Positions 15,008 to 24,899 of a DNA stretch of 47,759 bases are shown one piece after another (positions within the stretch are counted from its first letter, which is position 1; every line of letters starts with the position of its first letter). Both the position numbers and the translations under genes were made by a program. The notes under the pieces are model-generated. The model was not told the origin of the DNA. It saw nothing but the letters and a program-made list of their open reading frames with translations, and ran no database searches. Source of the DNA: an uncultured Prevotella sp. (GTDB taxonomy: Bacteria > Bacteroidota > Bacteroidia > Bacteroidales > Bacteroidaceae); assembly GCA_934230115.1 (NCBI GenBank), contig CAKQEI010000008.1:1-47759 (forward strand), read 5' to 3'.

Positions 15008-16393
15008 TTATTTGTTCTTTACTATTTGGGCAGTGAATGTTGCCTCCGACACCACGTGGTCGCCTACGAAGACGTAGCCCTTCATCGACGAAATGCCGTG
15101 GCGCAGCGGGGCGAGCAGTTCTACCTTGAAGAGCAATGTGTCGCCAGGCACAACCTTCTGACGGAATTTCACATCGTCAATCTTCATGAAATAAGTCGAC
15201 CAGCGTTCTGGCTCCTCAAGAGTGTTGAGCACGAGCAATCCTCCGCATTGTGCCATTGCCTCTATCTGAAGCACTCCCGGCATTACTGGCTCCTGTGGGA
15301 AGTGGCCGGTGAAGAAAGGCTCGTTGGCAGTGACGTTCTTTACGCCCACAATGCTTGTTGCTCCAAGCGAGATCACTTTGTCGACGAGCTGCATGGGATA
15401 GCGGTGGGGCAGTAGCTCGCGTATGCGGCAATTGTCCATCACGGGCTGTTCGTTGGGGTCGTAGATGGGGGCCTGGATTTCGTGCTTTCTAATCTCGCGG
15501 CGCATCTGGCGTGCAAACTTATTGTTGATGGTGTGTCCCGGACGTGTGGCAATGATGCGGCCCTTGATGGGCTTGCCTATGAGAGCCATGTCGCCAATGA
15601 TGTCGAGCAGCTTGTGGCGTGTGCACTCGTTCTCCCACACAAGCGGTTTGTGCTGAATGTAGCCAAGCTCGTTGGCGTCGCGGCGTTCCACTTTCAGCAT
15701 GTCGGCCAGTGTGTCGAGACGCTCCTGTGTGGTCTGCTTTTCGTAGATGACGATGGCGTTGTCGAGGTCGCCGCCCTTGATGAGGTTGGCTTTGAGCAAT
15801 GGCTCAATGTCGCGCACGAAAACGAAGGTGCGTGCGGGAGCTATCTCCTCGGCAAATTTCTCCACGCAGTCGAGTGTTGCAAACTGCGAGTTGATGAACT
15901 TAGAGTTGAACGAGCACATTGCTGTGAGCGAGAATTCCTCGTCGGGGAGAATCGTGATGCAAGAGCCTGTCTCTTCGTCCTTCACCTCTATCTTGTGGCG
16001 AATGACATACCAGTCCTTGGGCGCGTTCTGCTCCTCGCAACCAATCTCCTTGATTTTCTGCACATACATCGACGCACTACCGTCGAGAATAGGAAACTCA
16101 GGACCGTTGACCTGAATAAGACAGTTGTCGATGCCCATAGCGTAGAGGGCCGACATGCCATGCTCTATGGTTGAAACGCGCACGTCGCCCTTGCCGAGCA
16201 CGGTGCCGCGCTGGGTATCAACCACGTTTTCGGCAATGGCCTGAATAGTAGGCATTCCGTCGAGGTCGATACGCTGTATTTTATAGCCAGTGTTCTCGGG
16301 AGCTGGATTGAATGTCACTGTAAGGCTTAAGCCTGTGTGCAATCCCTTTCCGCAGAGAGAGAAACTGCCCTTGAGGGTTTTCTGTTTTGACAT
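15008..16393 (-). CDS. lpxC/fabZ: LpxC-FabZ bifunctional protein
   Basis: 461 residues joining two enzymes that are separate in proteobacteria; the fusion is a Bacteroidetes/Chlorobi hallmark. Residues 1 to about 310 are LpxC, the zinc UDP-3-O-acyl-GlcNAc deacetylase committing the pathway. Zinc ligands are seen in STIEHGMSAL and in TRHKLLDIIGD (His and Asp). Residues about 315-461 are FabZ, the 3-hydroxyacyl-ACP dehydratase. LLPHRYPMQLVDKV precedes the catalytic His in FTGHFPQEPVMPG and the Glu in LQIEAMAQ. The fusion puts precursor supply and lipid A commitment on one polypeptide. It is 16 bp after lpxD. Confidence 0.97.
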   Translation of the reverse strand: MSKQKTLKGSFSLCGKGLHTGLSLTVTFNPAPENTGYKIQRIDLDGMPTIQAIAENVVDTQRGTVLGKGDVRVSTIEHGMSALYAMGIDNCLIQVNGPEFPILDGSASMYVQKIKEIGCEEQNAPKDWYVIRHKIEVKDEETGSCITILPDEEFSLTAMCSFNSKFINSQFATLDCVEKFAEEIAPARTFVFVRDIEPLLKANLIKGGDLDNAIVIYEKQTTQERLDTLADMLKVERRDANELGYIQHKPLVWENECTRHKLLDIIGDMALIGKPIKGRIIATRPGHTINNKFARQMRREIRKHEIQAPIYDPNEQPVMDNCRIRELLPHRYPMQLVDKVISLGATSIVGVKNVTANEPFFTGHFPQEPVMPGVLQIEAMAQCGGLLVLNTLEEPERWSTYFMKIDDVKFRQKVVPGDTLLFKVELLAPLRHGISSMKGYVFVGDHVVSEATFTAQIVKNK

Positions 16394-16409
16394 ATTATAT
16401 ATTTATATT

Positions 16410-17456
16410 TTACTTTTCTTCTGATTTCAGTTCTTCTATTGTCTTCTTGAGTGCCTCAAGCTCCTTGTACATGTCGGGGAGACGACGGAAGATGGCTTGC
16501 GACTTGAAGTAATTGCGCGGGTTCATAGGCGGAGTTCCAATAAGCTCTTCGCCACCCTTCAGACTTCCCGGCACTCCTGACTGTGCGCCAAGGAAAGTTT
16601 TGTCGCCGATGGTGATGTGGCCTGCAATTCCTACCTGTCCGCCAAACATGCACCATGAGCCAACCTTTGTGCTTCCTGCAATGCCCACCTGTGCCGACAT
16701 TACAGTGTTTTCGCCTATTTCTACATTATGAGCTACCTGAACAAGATTGTCGAGCTTCACACCCTTGCGTATTACTGTAGAGCCCATTGTAGAGCGGTCG
16801 ACGCAGGTGTTGGCTCCAATTTCCACATTGTCCTCGATGGTGACAATGCCTATTTGTGGAATCTTGTCATAGCCGTCGGCATTAGGAGCGAATCCGAAGC
16901 CGTCGGCACCTATTACGCTGCCAGCATGCAGAGTAACGTTGTTGCCTATTTTGCATCCCTGATAAACAGTGGTGTTGGGGTAGAGGATGCAGCCGTTGCC
17001 CATTTTCACATTGTCGCCAACGACAGCATGTGGATAGATTTGACATCCGTCGCCAATGACAGTTCCCTCGCCAATGCAGGCAAACGGACCTACATAGCAA
17101 TCCTTGCCAAGCTTTGCGGTGGGAGAGATATAGGCCTGTGGCGACACACCAGTCTTCTTAGGCTTGCTTGCCTCGTATATTTGCAGTAGTTGGGCAATGC
17201 TCTCATAAGCGTTCTTCACGCGTATGAGGGTGGGTGCTACGGTTCCTTCCAGCTCCACATCTTCGTTTACTATCACTACCGACGACTTAGTGTCGTAGAT
17301 GTAATGTGTGTATTTTGGATTGGAAAGGAAGGAAATCGCACCTTCAACGCCTTCTTCTATTTTGGCAAATGTGCGCACTTTGGCATCTTTGTCGCCTTCG
17401 ATTTTTCCGCCTATGACACTGGCTATTTGTTCTGCTGTAAATTCCATTTTTGACAA
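16410..17456 (-). CDS. lpxD: UDP-3-O-(3-hydroxyacyl)glucosamine N-acyltransferase LpxD
   Basis: 348 residues. An N-terminal uridine-binding domain (about 1-100) is followed by a long hexapeptide-repeat beta helix with the catalytic His in [16 protein letters not shown]-terminal helix ([19 protein letters not shown]) completes the trimer. LpxD adds the amide-linked acyl chain in the third lipid A step. It is the first gene of lpxD-lpxC/fabZ-lpxA. A minus-strand TATTTTTG (17551 to 17544) could be its -7 element; the hairpin at 17486-17522 would then be in its leader. Confidence 0.96.
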   Translation of the reverse strand: MSKMEFTAEQIASVIGGKIEGDKDAKVRTFAKIEEGVEGAISFLSNPKYTHYIYDTKSSVVIVNEDVELEGTVAPTLIRVKNAYESIAQLLQIYEASKPKKTGVSPQAYISPTAKLGKDCYVGPFACIGEGTVIGDGCQIYPHAVVGDNVKMGNGCILYPNTTVYQGCKIGNNVTLHAGSVIGADGFGFAPNADGYDKIPQIGIVTIEDNVEIGANTCVDRSTMGSTVIRKGVKLDNLVQVAHNVEIGENTVMSAQVGIAGSTKVGSWCMFGGQVGIAGHITIGDKTFLGAQSGVPGSLKGGEELIGTPPMNPRNYFKSQAIFRRLPDMYKELEALKKTIEELKSEEK

Positions 17457-17485
17457 TTTCGATTAAGTTTCTATCAAGCTATAAG

Positions 17486-17522
17486 TAGTCAAAGGATACA
17501 ACTCATGTGTGTCCTTTGACTA
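17486..17522. promoter_or_regulatory. Hairpin between pyrF and lpxD
   Basis: TAGTCAAAGGATAC (17486-17499) pairs with GTGTCCTTTGACTA (17509-17522) at 13 of 14 positions. On the minus strand the following bases are only weakly T-rich (CTTATAGCTTG), so it could be a pyrF terminator or a leader structure of lpxD. The direct repeats TTTTGCT(T/A)AAATAACGTTAT at about 17599-17643 lie upstream of it, next to the pyrF stop codon. Confidence 0.5.
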
Positions 17523-17647
17523 TTATATTAGCTTTTAACATTGCAAAAATAAGCAATTTTATTTACATAATGCTTTTTAGCTGCATTAATTTGTCATTTT
17601 TGCTAAAATAACGTTATCTTTTTGCTTAAATAACGTTATTTTTTAGC

Positions 17648-18475
17648 TTAAATACCGTACTTTTTCAGTTCTTCGTCCATTTGCAACTGGAGTTCTTTAG
17701 CTTTCTCGGCAGCTACAGTAGCGAAGTCTTCGCCGTTGGATGCGTAAATAATGCCACGTGAGCTGTTTACGAGCAAACCGCACTCTTTGTTCATTCCGTA
17801 TTTGCAAACTTCTTCGAGTGAGCCGCCCTGAGCGCCGACGCCTGGAACGAGCAAGAAGTGGTTGGGAACTATCTTGCGGATGTCCTCGAACATTTTGCCC
17901 TGTGTAGCACCTACTACATACATCATGTTGTCGGCAGTGCCCCAAGCCTGCGATGTGCGCAGCACTTTTTCAAACAGGCGCTCGCCTTCCTTGTCTTCTG
18001 TCAACTGGAAGTCGTGGCTGCCCTTGTTGCTTGTCAGCGCAAGCACGATAACCCACTTGCCGTCGTAGCCGAGGAATGGAGTGACGCTGTCCTCGCCCAT
18101 GTATGGAGCCACAGTCAGAGAGTCTACGTCGTATTCCTCGAAGAATGTGCGTGCGTACATTGCGCTTGTGTTGCCGATGTCGCCGCGCTTTGCGTCGGCC
18201 ACGATGAAGTGGTTGGGATAGTTCTCCTTGAGATAGTTGATGGTCTTTTCGAACGAGATGAGACCCTTCACGCCGAATGCCTCATAGAAGGCCAGGTTGG
18301 GCTTGTAGGCCACGCAATAATCTGCTGTGGCATCGATGATGGCCTTGTTGAAGGCGAAGATAGGGTCTTCCTCATTGAGTATGTGTGCCGGAACCTTCTT
18401 GAGGTCGGTGTCAAGACCTACGCATAGAAAAGAGCGCTTGGCCTTTATCTGATTTACTAATTCTGATCTGTTCAT
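17648..18475 (-). CDS. pyrF: Orotidine-5'-phosphate decarboxylase PyrF (type 2)
   Basis: 275 residues, the longer type-2 form. It decarboxylates OMP to UMP, the last step of pyrimidine synthesis. The catalytic Lys/Asp network is seen in [27 protein letters not shown] at the N terminus and VPGVGAQGG near the C terminus bind ribose-phosphate. It lies 65 bp after prfA, so purM-prfA-pyrF is a likely transcript. The last codons (TAC GGT ATT TAA) are continuous with a short AT-rich direct repeat that runs downstream. Confidence 0.95.
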   Translation of the reverse strand: MNRSELVNQIKAKRSFLCVGLDTDLKKVPAHILNEEDPIFAFNKAIIDATADYCVAYKPNLAFYEAFGVKGLISFEKTINYLKENYPNHFIVADAKRGDIGNTSAMYARTFFEEYDVDSLTVAPYMGEDSVTPFLGYDGKWVIVLALTSNKGSHDFQLTEDKEGERLFEKVLRTSQAWGTADNMMYVVGATQGKMFEDIRKIVPNHFLLVPGVGAQGGSLEEVCKYGMNKECGLLVNSSRGIIYASNGEDFATVAAEKAKELQLQMDEELKKYGI

Positions 18476-18540
18476 TATTTTTGGTGTTTATAAAGATGTC
18501 AATATGATGAGTGTTGCAAATAATGCTTTTGATAGACTTA

Positions 18541-19653
18541 TTACAACTCGTTCTCCTTCATCTTCTCGGCATTTTCAGCCACAGTGAGTGCGTCAATCAT
18601 CTGCTGGATGTTGCCGCCCATGAAGCCAGGAAGGTCGTAAATGGTCATGCCGATGCGATGGTCGGTGACACGGCCCTGCGGGAAGTTGTATGTGCGAATC
18701 TTGGCTGAACGGTCGCCGGTGGAAACGAGAGTCTTGCGGCGGTTGGCTATGTCGTCGACATACTTCTGGTGCTCCTTATCGTATATATATGTACGCAAGC
18801 GCGCAAGGGCTCTTTCCTTGTTCTTGGGCTGGTCGCGGGTCTCGGTACATTCTATAAGGATTTCCTCTACTTCGCCAGTGTTGGGGTTCTTCCACATATA
18901 GCGTGCACGCACACCCGACTCTACCTTGTTGACGTTCTGTCCACCTGCACCCGAAGAACGGAATGTGTCCCACTTGATTTCGCCCTCATTGATGTTCACC
19001 TCGAACGGGTCGGCCTCTGGAAGTACGGCAACGGTTGCAGCCGATGTCTGCATACGTCCGTTGGATTCTGTGACGGGGACACGCTGCACGCGGTGAACTC
19101 CCGACTCATACTTCAATGTGCCGTAGACGTTGTCGCCACTTACGGCAAAGCAGATTTCCTTGAAACCGCCTACCGCACCTTCGCTCTCGCTTGTAACCGA
19201 CACGGTCCATCCCTTAGTCTCGCAATACTTTTTGTACATCATGAATATCTCGCCGGCAAAGAGGCAAGCCTCGTCGCCACCTGTTCCTGCACGAATCTCC
19301 ATCTGTACGTTCTTGCCGTCCTCCGGGTCCTTAGGCACAAGCGCAATCTTTATCTCTTCCTCAAGTTTGGGTTGAAGCTCTTCGTTTATGGCAAGTTCCT
19401 CACGCGCCATTTCCTTCATGTCGGCATCCTGCTCATTCATGAGGATGTCCTTTGCCTCTGCAATGCCGTTAAGGCAATTGATGTACTTCTGGCGAAGCTT
19501 CATGATGTCCTCAAGGTCCTTGTATTCCTTTGTCAGTTTGACGTAACGCTGCTGGTCGGCAATTACAGAAGGGTCGGTGATGAGGGTTGACACTTCCTCA
19601 TAGCGTGCCTCCAGTCCGTCGAGTTTCTCTAATATATTATTGTTTTCTGCCAT
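18541..19653 (-). CDS. prfA: Peptide chain release factor 1 PrfA
   Basis: 370 residues. The GGQ tripeptide that triggers peptidyl-tRNA hydrolysis is at 237-239 (SSGAGGQNVNK). The stop-codon reading tripeptide is PVT (193-195), which identifies RF1 (UAA/UAG) rather than RF2 (SPF). The long N-terminal helical domain is complete. It lies 50 bp after purM. Confidence 0.96.
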   Translation of the reverse strand: MAENNNILEKLDGLEARYEEVSTLITDPSVIADQQRYVKLTKEYKDLEDIMKLRQKYINCLNGIAEAKDILMNEQDADMKEMAREELAINEELQPKLEEEIKIALVPKDPEDGKNVQMEIRAGTGGDEACLFAGEIFMMYKKYCETKGWTVSVTSESEGAVGGFKEICFAVSGDNVYGTLKYESGVHRVQRVPVTESNGRMQTSAATVAVLPEADPFEVNINEGEIKWDTFRSSGAGGQNVNKVESGVRARYMWKNPNTGEVEEILIECTETRDQPKNKERALARLRTYIYDKEHQKYVDDIANRRKTLVSTGDRSAKIRTYNFPQGRVTDHRIGMTIYDLPGFMGGNIQQMIDALTVAENAEKMKENEL

Positions 19654-19703
19654 TTGTTAATTTTTTAGTAGACGAGTACTAATACTGCTCAAGTATTCTA
19701 AAA

Positions 19704-20873
19704 TTAATATTCGAATTCACCATATTCCGACTTGATGAGCAGCGAGCGCTTGCCTTCCTCGATGTGTCCCACAATCTGAGCGTCGATGTTGAAACTCTTG
19801 CTAATCTCGATAACCTTCTCGGCAACCTCAGGACGCACGTAAATCTCCATGCGGTGGCCCATGTTGAACACCTTGTACATCTCCTTCCAGTCGGTCTGGC
19901 TCTGCTCCTGAATGGCGCGGAAGAGTGGGGGAACGGGGAACATGTTGTCCTTCACCACTCTGCAGTTGTCGCCTACGAAGTGGAGCACCTTGGTCTGGGC
20001 ACCGCCAGTGCAATGCACCATGCCGTGGATTTCTGGACGCAGTTCGTCGAGCAGACGCTTGATGACAGGAGCATAAGTGCGTGTTGGCGAAAGCACAAGT
20101 TTGCCAGCGTTTACAGGTGCACCCTCAACAGCATCGTCAAGACGATAGCCGCCACTGTAGACAAGCTCGTCGGGCACAGCGTGGTCGTAGCTCTCGGGAT
20201 ATTTCTCGGCAAGATATTTTGCGAACACGTCGTGGCGGGCACTTGTCAATCCGTTAGAACCCATTCCGCCGTTATACTCCTTCTCGTAGGTGGCTTGTCC
20301 GAAAGATGCAAGACCCACGATGACGTCGCCCGGACGGATGTTGGCATTGTCGATGACGTCCTTGCGCTTCATGCGGCAGGTGACGGTAGAGTCGACAATG
20401 ATTGTGCGCACAAGGTCGCCAACGTCGGCAGTCTCGCCGCCTGTGGCGTAAACGCCTACGCCCATCTTTCTAAGGTCGGCAAGCAGTTCGTCTGTTCCGT
20501 TGATTACGGCAGAGATTACCTCGCCTGGAATAAGCATCTTGTTGCGGCCAATAGTGCTTGACACGAGGATGTTGTCTACAGCACCCACGCACAGAAGGTC
20601 GTCGGTGTTCATCACGATAGCATCCTGAGCCACACCCTTCCATACGCTAATGTCGCCAGTTTCCTTCCAGTAAAGGTAGGCAAGCGACGATTTTGTGCCT
20701 GCGCCGTCGGCGTGCATAATGTTGCAATACTCTGGGTCGCCACCGAGGATGTCGGGGATGATCTTGCAGAAAGCCTGAGGATAAAGACCTTTGTCGATGT
20801 TCTTTATGGCGTTGTGCACGTCTTCTTTAGCTGCGCTTACGCCGCGCATCATGTATCTGTTGGATTTGTCCAT
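19704..20873 (-). CDS. purM: Phosphoribosylformylglycinamidine cyclo-ligase PurM (Bacteroidetes form)
   Basis: 389 residues, longer than the usual 345 or so, as in Bacteroidetes. PurM makes aminoimidazole ribotide from FGAM with ATP. The N-terminal domain has NIMHADGAGTKSSLAY and DAIVMNTDDLLCVGA; the ATP-binding glycine-rich segment is GVYATGGETADVGD. The C-terminal AIRS domain includes HCTGGAQTK and VFNMGHRMEI, matching the family's GNMGxG-like segment. It is 33 bp after aroE, so likely in the same run of minus-strand genes. Confidence 0.92.
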   Translation of the reverse strand: MDKSNRYMMRGVSAAKEDVHNAIKNIDKGLYPQAFCKIIPDILGGDPEYCNIMHADGAGTKSSLAYLYWKETGDISVWKGVAQDAIVMNTDDLLCVGAVDNILVSSTIGRNKMLIPGEVISAVINGTDELLADLRKMGVGVYATGGETADVGDLVRTIIVDSTVTCRMKRKDVIDNANIRPGDVIVGLASFGQATYEKEYNGGMGSNGLTSARHDVFAKYLAEKYPESYDHAVPDELVYSGGYRLDDAVEGAPVNAGKLVLSPTRTYAPVIKRLLDELRPEIHGMVHCTGGAQTKVLHFVGDNCRVVKDNMFPVPPLFRAIQEQSQTDWKEMYKVFNMGHRMEIYVRPEVAEKVIEISKSFNIDAQIVGHIEEGKRSLLIKSEYGEFEY

Positions 20874-20906
20874 TATTGTGGTATTTTTTTTATATTGTTT
20901 TTTTAT

Positions 20907-21659
20907 TTATAGTTGTTCTTCTCCATTCCAAAAATCCCAGCTTGCGAAAGCCTGAAGCAGCAACATCTCAAGTCCGTTCTTGGTGCTTGCTCCATATTTT
21001 GCTCCCTTCTTTAGGAACAGGGTTTCGTCGGGATTGTATATAAGGTCGTAGAGAATGGTGTGGCTGTCCATTGCCTCGTATGGCAGGTTGGGACATGTGT
21101 CGGCTTTGGGGTACATGCCGAGTGGGGTGCAGTTGACAATGACGTTGTAGTCTTTGACAATCTGTGGTGTGACTTCCTCATACGTTATGCAGCCGTCTTT
21201 TTTGTTGCGGCTTACGAACATGGTTTGCAGTCCGAGCGATTTCAGTCCGTACTCTATAGCTCGTGATGCTCCTCCAGTTCCAAGGATAAGTGCTTTCTTG
21301 TGGATAATCTCAAGCATTGGCTCAATGCTTCGCGTAAAGCCAATCACATCGCTGTTGAATCCTTTGAGGATTGTATTTTTCCCCTTATGGGTGATTCTTA
21401 TTACATTCACCGCTCCTATCGCCCTTGCTTCTGGGCTAAGCTCGTCGAGGTAGCTTATAACCTTCTGCTTGTAGGGGATTGTTACGTTAAGACCTTTGAG
21501 CTCTGGATTTGAGGCGAGCACCTCAGGAAGGTCTTCAATCTGCGGAATCTCAAAGTTGATGTATCGCGCCTTGACCCCTTCGTTGGCAAATTTCTCGTTG
21601 AAGAAACCTACCGAAAACGAGTGTCCCAGCGGATAACCGATTAATCCATACTTATCCAT
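20907..21659 (-). CDS. aroE: Shikimate dehydrogenase AroE
   Basis: 250 residues, slightly shorter than E. coli AroE. It reduces 3-dehydroshikimate with NADPH. The substrate site is seen in GYPLGHSFS and in GLNVTIPYKQ with the catalytic Lys; the conserved AIGAVNVI follows. The NADP-binding fold has ILGTGGASRAIEYGL. The C-terminal NGLEMLLLQA matches the family's last helix. It lies 42 bp after the ubiE/menG gene. Confidence 0.94.
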   Translation of the reverse strand: MDKYGLIGYPLGHSFSVGFFNEKFANEGVKARYINFEIPQIEDLPEVLASNPELKGLNVTIPYKQKVISYLDELSPEARAIGAVNVIRITHKGKNTILKGFNSDVIGFTRSIEPMLEIIHKKALILGTGGASRAIEYGLKSLGLQTMFVSRNKKDGCITYEEVTPQIVKDYNVIVNCTPLGMYPKADTCPNLPYEAMDSHTILYDLIYNPDETLFLKKGAKYGASTKNGLEMLLLQAFASWDFWNGEEQL

Positions 21660-21701
21660 AGTTGTAATGTTTAATTTCTTGTGACTGGAAATGTTCGATA
21701 A

Positions 21702-22439
21702 TTACTTTGTAGCGAAATACATAGTGCAGATACCGAATGTGAGCCTTTTGAACGAGGCTTCCTCAAATCCTGCTTTCTTGAGGATTTCCACCATTCGTTC
21801 TCCTTGTGGAAACGCTTCTATTGTCGCTGTGAGATATGAGTAGGCGGTTTGGTCGCCTGAGATGAGTCTGCCATAGATAGGCAGGACTGTGTGCGAGTAG
21901 ACTTTGAAAAGTTGCTTCATGGGGAAGTGCACGGGAGTGGTAAGCTCTACAATGCAAAGATGTCCACCCTTTTTCAGCACTCTGTGCATCTCGCGTAGCC
22001 CTTTGTCGAGGTCTTGGAAATTACGGATGCCGAATGCTGCTGTCACCGCGTCGAATGTCGACTCCTCAAACGACAAGGCCATGCAGTCTTCCTTGCTGAA
22101 CGAAATGGTTTTGTCAAGTCCCAAGGCTTTGGTCTTTTGTCTGCCTACCTCCATCATTCCTTCGCTGATGTCGGCACCTACAAGTCGGGCAGGATGCAGC
22201 ATTTTTGCGGCCTGAATAGCAAAGTCGCCTGTTCCGGTGGCGATGTCAAGCATAACTTGCGGATGGTATGGCTTCAGCTGCTTCAGCGCAAAGTGTCGCC
22301 ATGCCTTGTCGATGTTCCACGACAGACGGTGGTTGAGCTTGTCATAGGAGTGGGCTATGTTGTCGAACATCATCTCAACCTGCGCTCCTTTTTCCTGGTT
22401 GTCGTTGTAGGGCTTTATTTTTTCTTGTCCGTAAGACAT
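21702..22439 (-). CDS. ubiE: Demethylmenaquinone methyltransferase (UbiE/MenG)
   Basis: 245-residue class I SAM methyltransferase. SAM motif I is [17 protein letters not shown]; the family signatures [17 protein letters not shown] at the N terminus and [14 protein letters not shown] in the middle are present. As Bacteroidales use menaquinone, the role is the last methylation of menaquinone (MenG) rather than ubiquinone synthesis. It is followed closely by aroE. Confidence 0.93.
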   Translation of the reverse strand: MSYGQEKIKPYNDNQEKGAQVEMMFDNIAHSYDKLNHRLSWNIDKAWRHFALKQLKPYHPQVMLDIATGTGDFAIQAAKMLHPARLVGADISEGMMEVGRQKTKALGLDKTISFSKEDCMALSFEESTFDAVTAAFGIRNFQDLDKGLREMHRVLKKGGHLCIVELTTPVHFPMKQLFKVYSHTVLPIYGRLISGDQTAYSYLTATIEAFPQGERMVEILKKAGFEEASFKRLTFGICTMYFATK

Positions 22440-22646
22440 GGGAGTTGTTATTTATTAATTTATTAATTTTGTTTGAGGGTGTTTCTGTTCTTGCAGCATT
22501 TACTGTTCATACAGCATTTGTGCCATTATGCCTGTTTTCAGCTATTCAGCTTCTAAAGCTATTTGTTTATGAGGAAGTTGAATATTTAGGGGTGATTAAG
22601 TTTGAGTATAGTGGGTTTATCCCATACCCTCTTACTTACAAATATT

Positions 22647-22703
22647 GGGTGTAGAATACCGGTTGCTGGATTTTCTTCATCCGGCAACAAGTATTCTGCA
22701 CCC
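22647..22703 (-). terminator. Long hairpin immediately behind purC
   Basis: GGGTGTAGAATACC at 22647 pairs with the complementary string ending at 22703, enclosing a second stem TTGC-TGGAT / ATCC-GGCAA. It lies 13 bp after the purC stop. No strong T-run follows on the minus strand, so it may be a processing or stability hairpin rather than a classical terminator. The rest of the 22440-22716 gap shows nothing recognisable. Confidence 0.5.
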
Positions 22704-22716
22704 TATTGTTTCCTTG

Positions 22717-23667
22717 CTACTTGCGTGTGGCAAGGTATTCGCTTACGTTCTTCTCAATGCGAGCGGCGATGTCGCCATCTTCGGCTGTCTTGTCGAACTT
22801 CTCACCAGTGATGTGCTCGTAGAGCTCGATGTAGCGGTCGCTAACGCTCTCGGCATATTCATCAGTGATTTCAGGCATTACCTGTCCAGGCTCGTTCATG
22901 AAGTCGTGCTCGATGAGCCACTGGCGTACAAACTCCTTTGAGAGTTGCTTTTGTGGCAGGCCTTTCTCAAACTTCTCCTCGTAGCCGTCGGCATAGAAGT
23001 AGCGGCTTGAGTCGGGAGTGTGGATTTCGTCGATAAGGTAAACCTTGCCGTCGCGCTTGCCGAACTCATACTTTGTGTCGACAAGGATAAGTCCGCGCTT
23101 TGCAGCCATCTCCTGTCCGCGCTGGAAAATCTTGCGTGTGTAGTCCTCCATAACGGCGTAGTCCTCAGCACTTACGATGCCCTGGGCAATGATTTCCTCC
23201 TTTGAAATGTTGAGGTCGTGACCCTCGTCGGCCTTAGTGGTAGGTGTGATGATAGGCTCTGGGAAACGCTGGTTTTCCTTCATGCCCTCAGGAAGCTTAA
23301 CTCCGCACAACTCGCGGCATCCTTCCTTGTAAGCACGCCATGCAGAACCTGTGAGAATTGAGCGAATGATCATTTCTACGCGGAATCCCTCACACTTCAG
23401 ACCTACTGTCACCATTGGGTCGGGAGTGGCGAGTTTCCAGTTAGGGCAGATGTCGGTGGTTGCGTCAAGGAATTTGGCTGCAATCTGGTTCAACACTTGT
23501 CCCTTGAAAGGAATGCCCTTAGGCAGAATCACGTCGAATGCAGAGATTCTGTCGGTGGCTACCATTACGATTACATCATCGTTGATGTCATACACGTCGC
23601 GTACTTTTCCGTGGTACACGCTCTTCTGTCCTTCGAAATGAAAATCAGTTTGTGTAAGTGCTTTCAT
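22717..23667 (-). CDS. purC: Phosphoribosylaminoimidazole-succinocarboxamide synthase PurC
   Basis: 316 residues, the longer form seen in Bacteroidetes and eukaryotes (E. coli has 237). It condenses CAIR with aspartate using [14 protein letters not shown] and [14 protein letters not shown] form the N-terminal ATP-binding part. [12 protein letters not shown] and [11 protein letters not shown] are signature segments, and [22 protein letters not shown] is the Mg/ATP site. The inserted stretches explain the length. Confidence 0.95.
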   Translation of the reverse strand: MKALTQTDFHFEGQKSVYHGKVRDVYDINDDVIVMVATDRISAFDVILPKGIPFKGQVLNQIAAKFLDATTDICPNWKLATPDPMVTVGLKCEGFRVEMIIRSILTGSAWRAYKEGCRELCGVKLPEGMKENQRFPEPIITPTTKADEGHDLNISKEEIIAQGIVSAEDYAVMEDYTRKIFQRGQEMAAKRGLILVDTKYEFGKRDGKVYLIDEIHTPDSSRYFYADGYEEKFEKGLPQKQLSKEFVRQWLIEHDFMNEPGQVMPEITDEYAESVSDRYIELYEHITGEKFDKTAEDGDIAARIEKNVSEYLATRK

Positions 23668-23757
23668 AATTTTCTAATATGTTTTTATATTTGTTTTATG
23701 AATCCTTGTTATTGATGCCTGAGTGTTGATGTTGGCCTTGCAGCCAATTGCTCGGCA

Positions 23758-24762
23758 TTATTGCTGTGTATTCTCCTCAGCCTTCTTCACCCCTGCCTTT
23801 TTATCCTCAGTCTTCTTTTCTTCGGCCTTGCTGTCGTGGGCTTCGTAGGCGTTGACAATTCTTGTCACAAGTTTATGGCGCACAATGTCCTTTTGTCCAA
23901 GGCTTACAAAGCCAATGCCTTCAACATTTTTTAGGATGTTAAGGGCTTCGGTGAGTCCGCTTTTCTGTCCTCGTGGCAGGTCGATCTGCGTCATGTCGCC
24001 AGTAATAATCATCTTCGTGTTCCATCCCATACGTGTAAGGAACATTCGTAGCTGCGCTGGAGTTGTATTTTGCGCTTCGTCGAGTATCACCACTGCGTCG
24101 CTCAATGTTCTGCCTCGCATGAATGCCAAGGGAGCTATCTGAATGACATTCTTTTCCATCATGTCTTGCAACTTCACCGCTGGCAGCATGTCCTCAAGCG
24201 CATCGTACAAGGGCTGCAGGTAGGGGTCGATTTTGTCTTTCATATCTCCAGGCAGGAATCCCAACTTCTCGCCAGCTTCCACGGCAGGGCGCGAGAGGAT
24301 AATCTTGCGGATTGTCTTCTCCTTCAAAGCTCTTACTGCTAAAGCTATGCTGAGATATGTCTTTCCTGTACCTGCAGGACCCGTGGCGAACACCATGTCG
24401 TTTTCTGCGTAAGCGTCGATCAACTTTTGCTGATTCTCGCTTTTGCATTTGATGGGTTTGCCTGATATATTGTATACAATGACGCCTTTCACACCATCAG
24501 CCTTGGTCTGTCTGCCCTTGATGATGTCGAGAATGTCTTCTTCGTTTATATTGTTGAATTTCAGTACATGACGGCGCATCTTTTCTACGTTTTCTTCAAA
24601 CGCAGCCATCTCTTCCTCATCTCCAAGCACACGTATCACGTTGTCGCGAGCGACAATACGTAGCTTGGGGTAGAGCGACTTTATTATTTGCAGATGCCCG
24701 TTGCCCGCCCCGTAGAAAACCACGGGGTCAATGTCTTCCAATATGATATGCTTTTCTATCAA
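23758..24762 (-). CDS. PhoH-family ATPase/RNA-associated protein
   Basis: 334 residues. The N-terminal 110 residues contain a KH-like segment (RIVARDNVIRVLGDEEEM). The PhoH NTPase core has Walker A FATGPAGTGKTYLS, the family string LSRPAVEAGEKLGFLPGDM, and Walker B AVVILDEAQNT. The C-terminal tail after about 305 is a Lys/Glu/Ala-rich repeat (KAEEKKTEDKKAGVKKAEE). PhoH proteins are linked to RNA metabolism; the phosphate-starvation name is historical. TAACTTTG on the minus strand (24796 to 24789) is a -7 candidate with a leader of about 23 nt. Confidence 0.92.
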   Translation of the reverse strand: MIEKHIILEDIDPVVFYGAGNGHLQIIKSLYPKLRIVARDNVIRVLGDEEEMAAFEENVEKMRRHVLKFNNINEEDILDIIKGRQTKADGVKGVIVYNISGKPIKCKSENQQKLIDAYAENDMVFATGPAGTGKTYLSIALAVRALKEKTIRKIILSRPAVEAGEKLGFLPGDMKDKIDPYLQPLYDALEDMLPAVKLQDMMEKNVIQIAPLAFMRGRTLSDAVVILDEAQNTTPAQLRMFLTRMGWNTKMIITGDMTQIDLPRGQKSGLTEALNILKNVEGIGFVSLGQKDIVRHKLVTRIVNAYEAHDSKAEEKKTEDKKAGVKKAEENTQQ

Positions 24763-24863
24763 AATCTGTATATATGTTGTTCTGTTTGCAAAGTTAGTGA
24801 AAATCTTCCGATTATAAGCGAAGTGTAAAAGATTTTTTATTATATAAAAATAAACAAGTTTGT

Positions 24864-24894
24864 TTTGTGTTGTCTTCGATTTGTGCTAACTTTG
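24864..24894 (+). promoter_or_regulatory. Promoter of the DUF5715 gene; transcript probably leaderless
   Basis: TTTG at 24864-24867, 19-bp spacer, TAACTTTG at 24887-24894. The ATG at 24900 begins 5 bp after the element, where transcription should start, so the mRNA would have almost no 5' leader. Confidence 0.7.
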
Positions 24895-24899
24895 CATTT

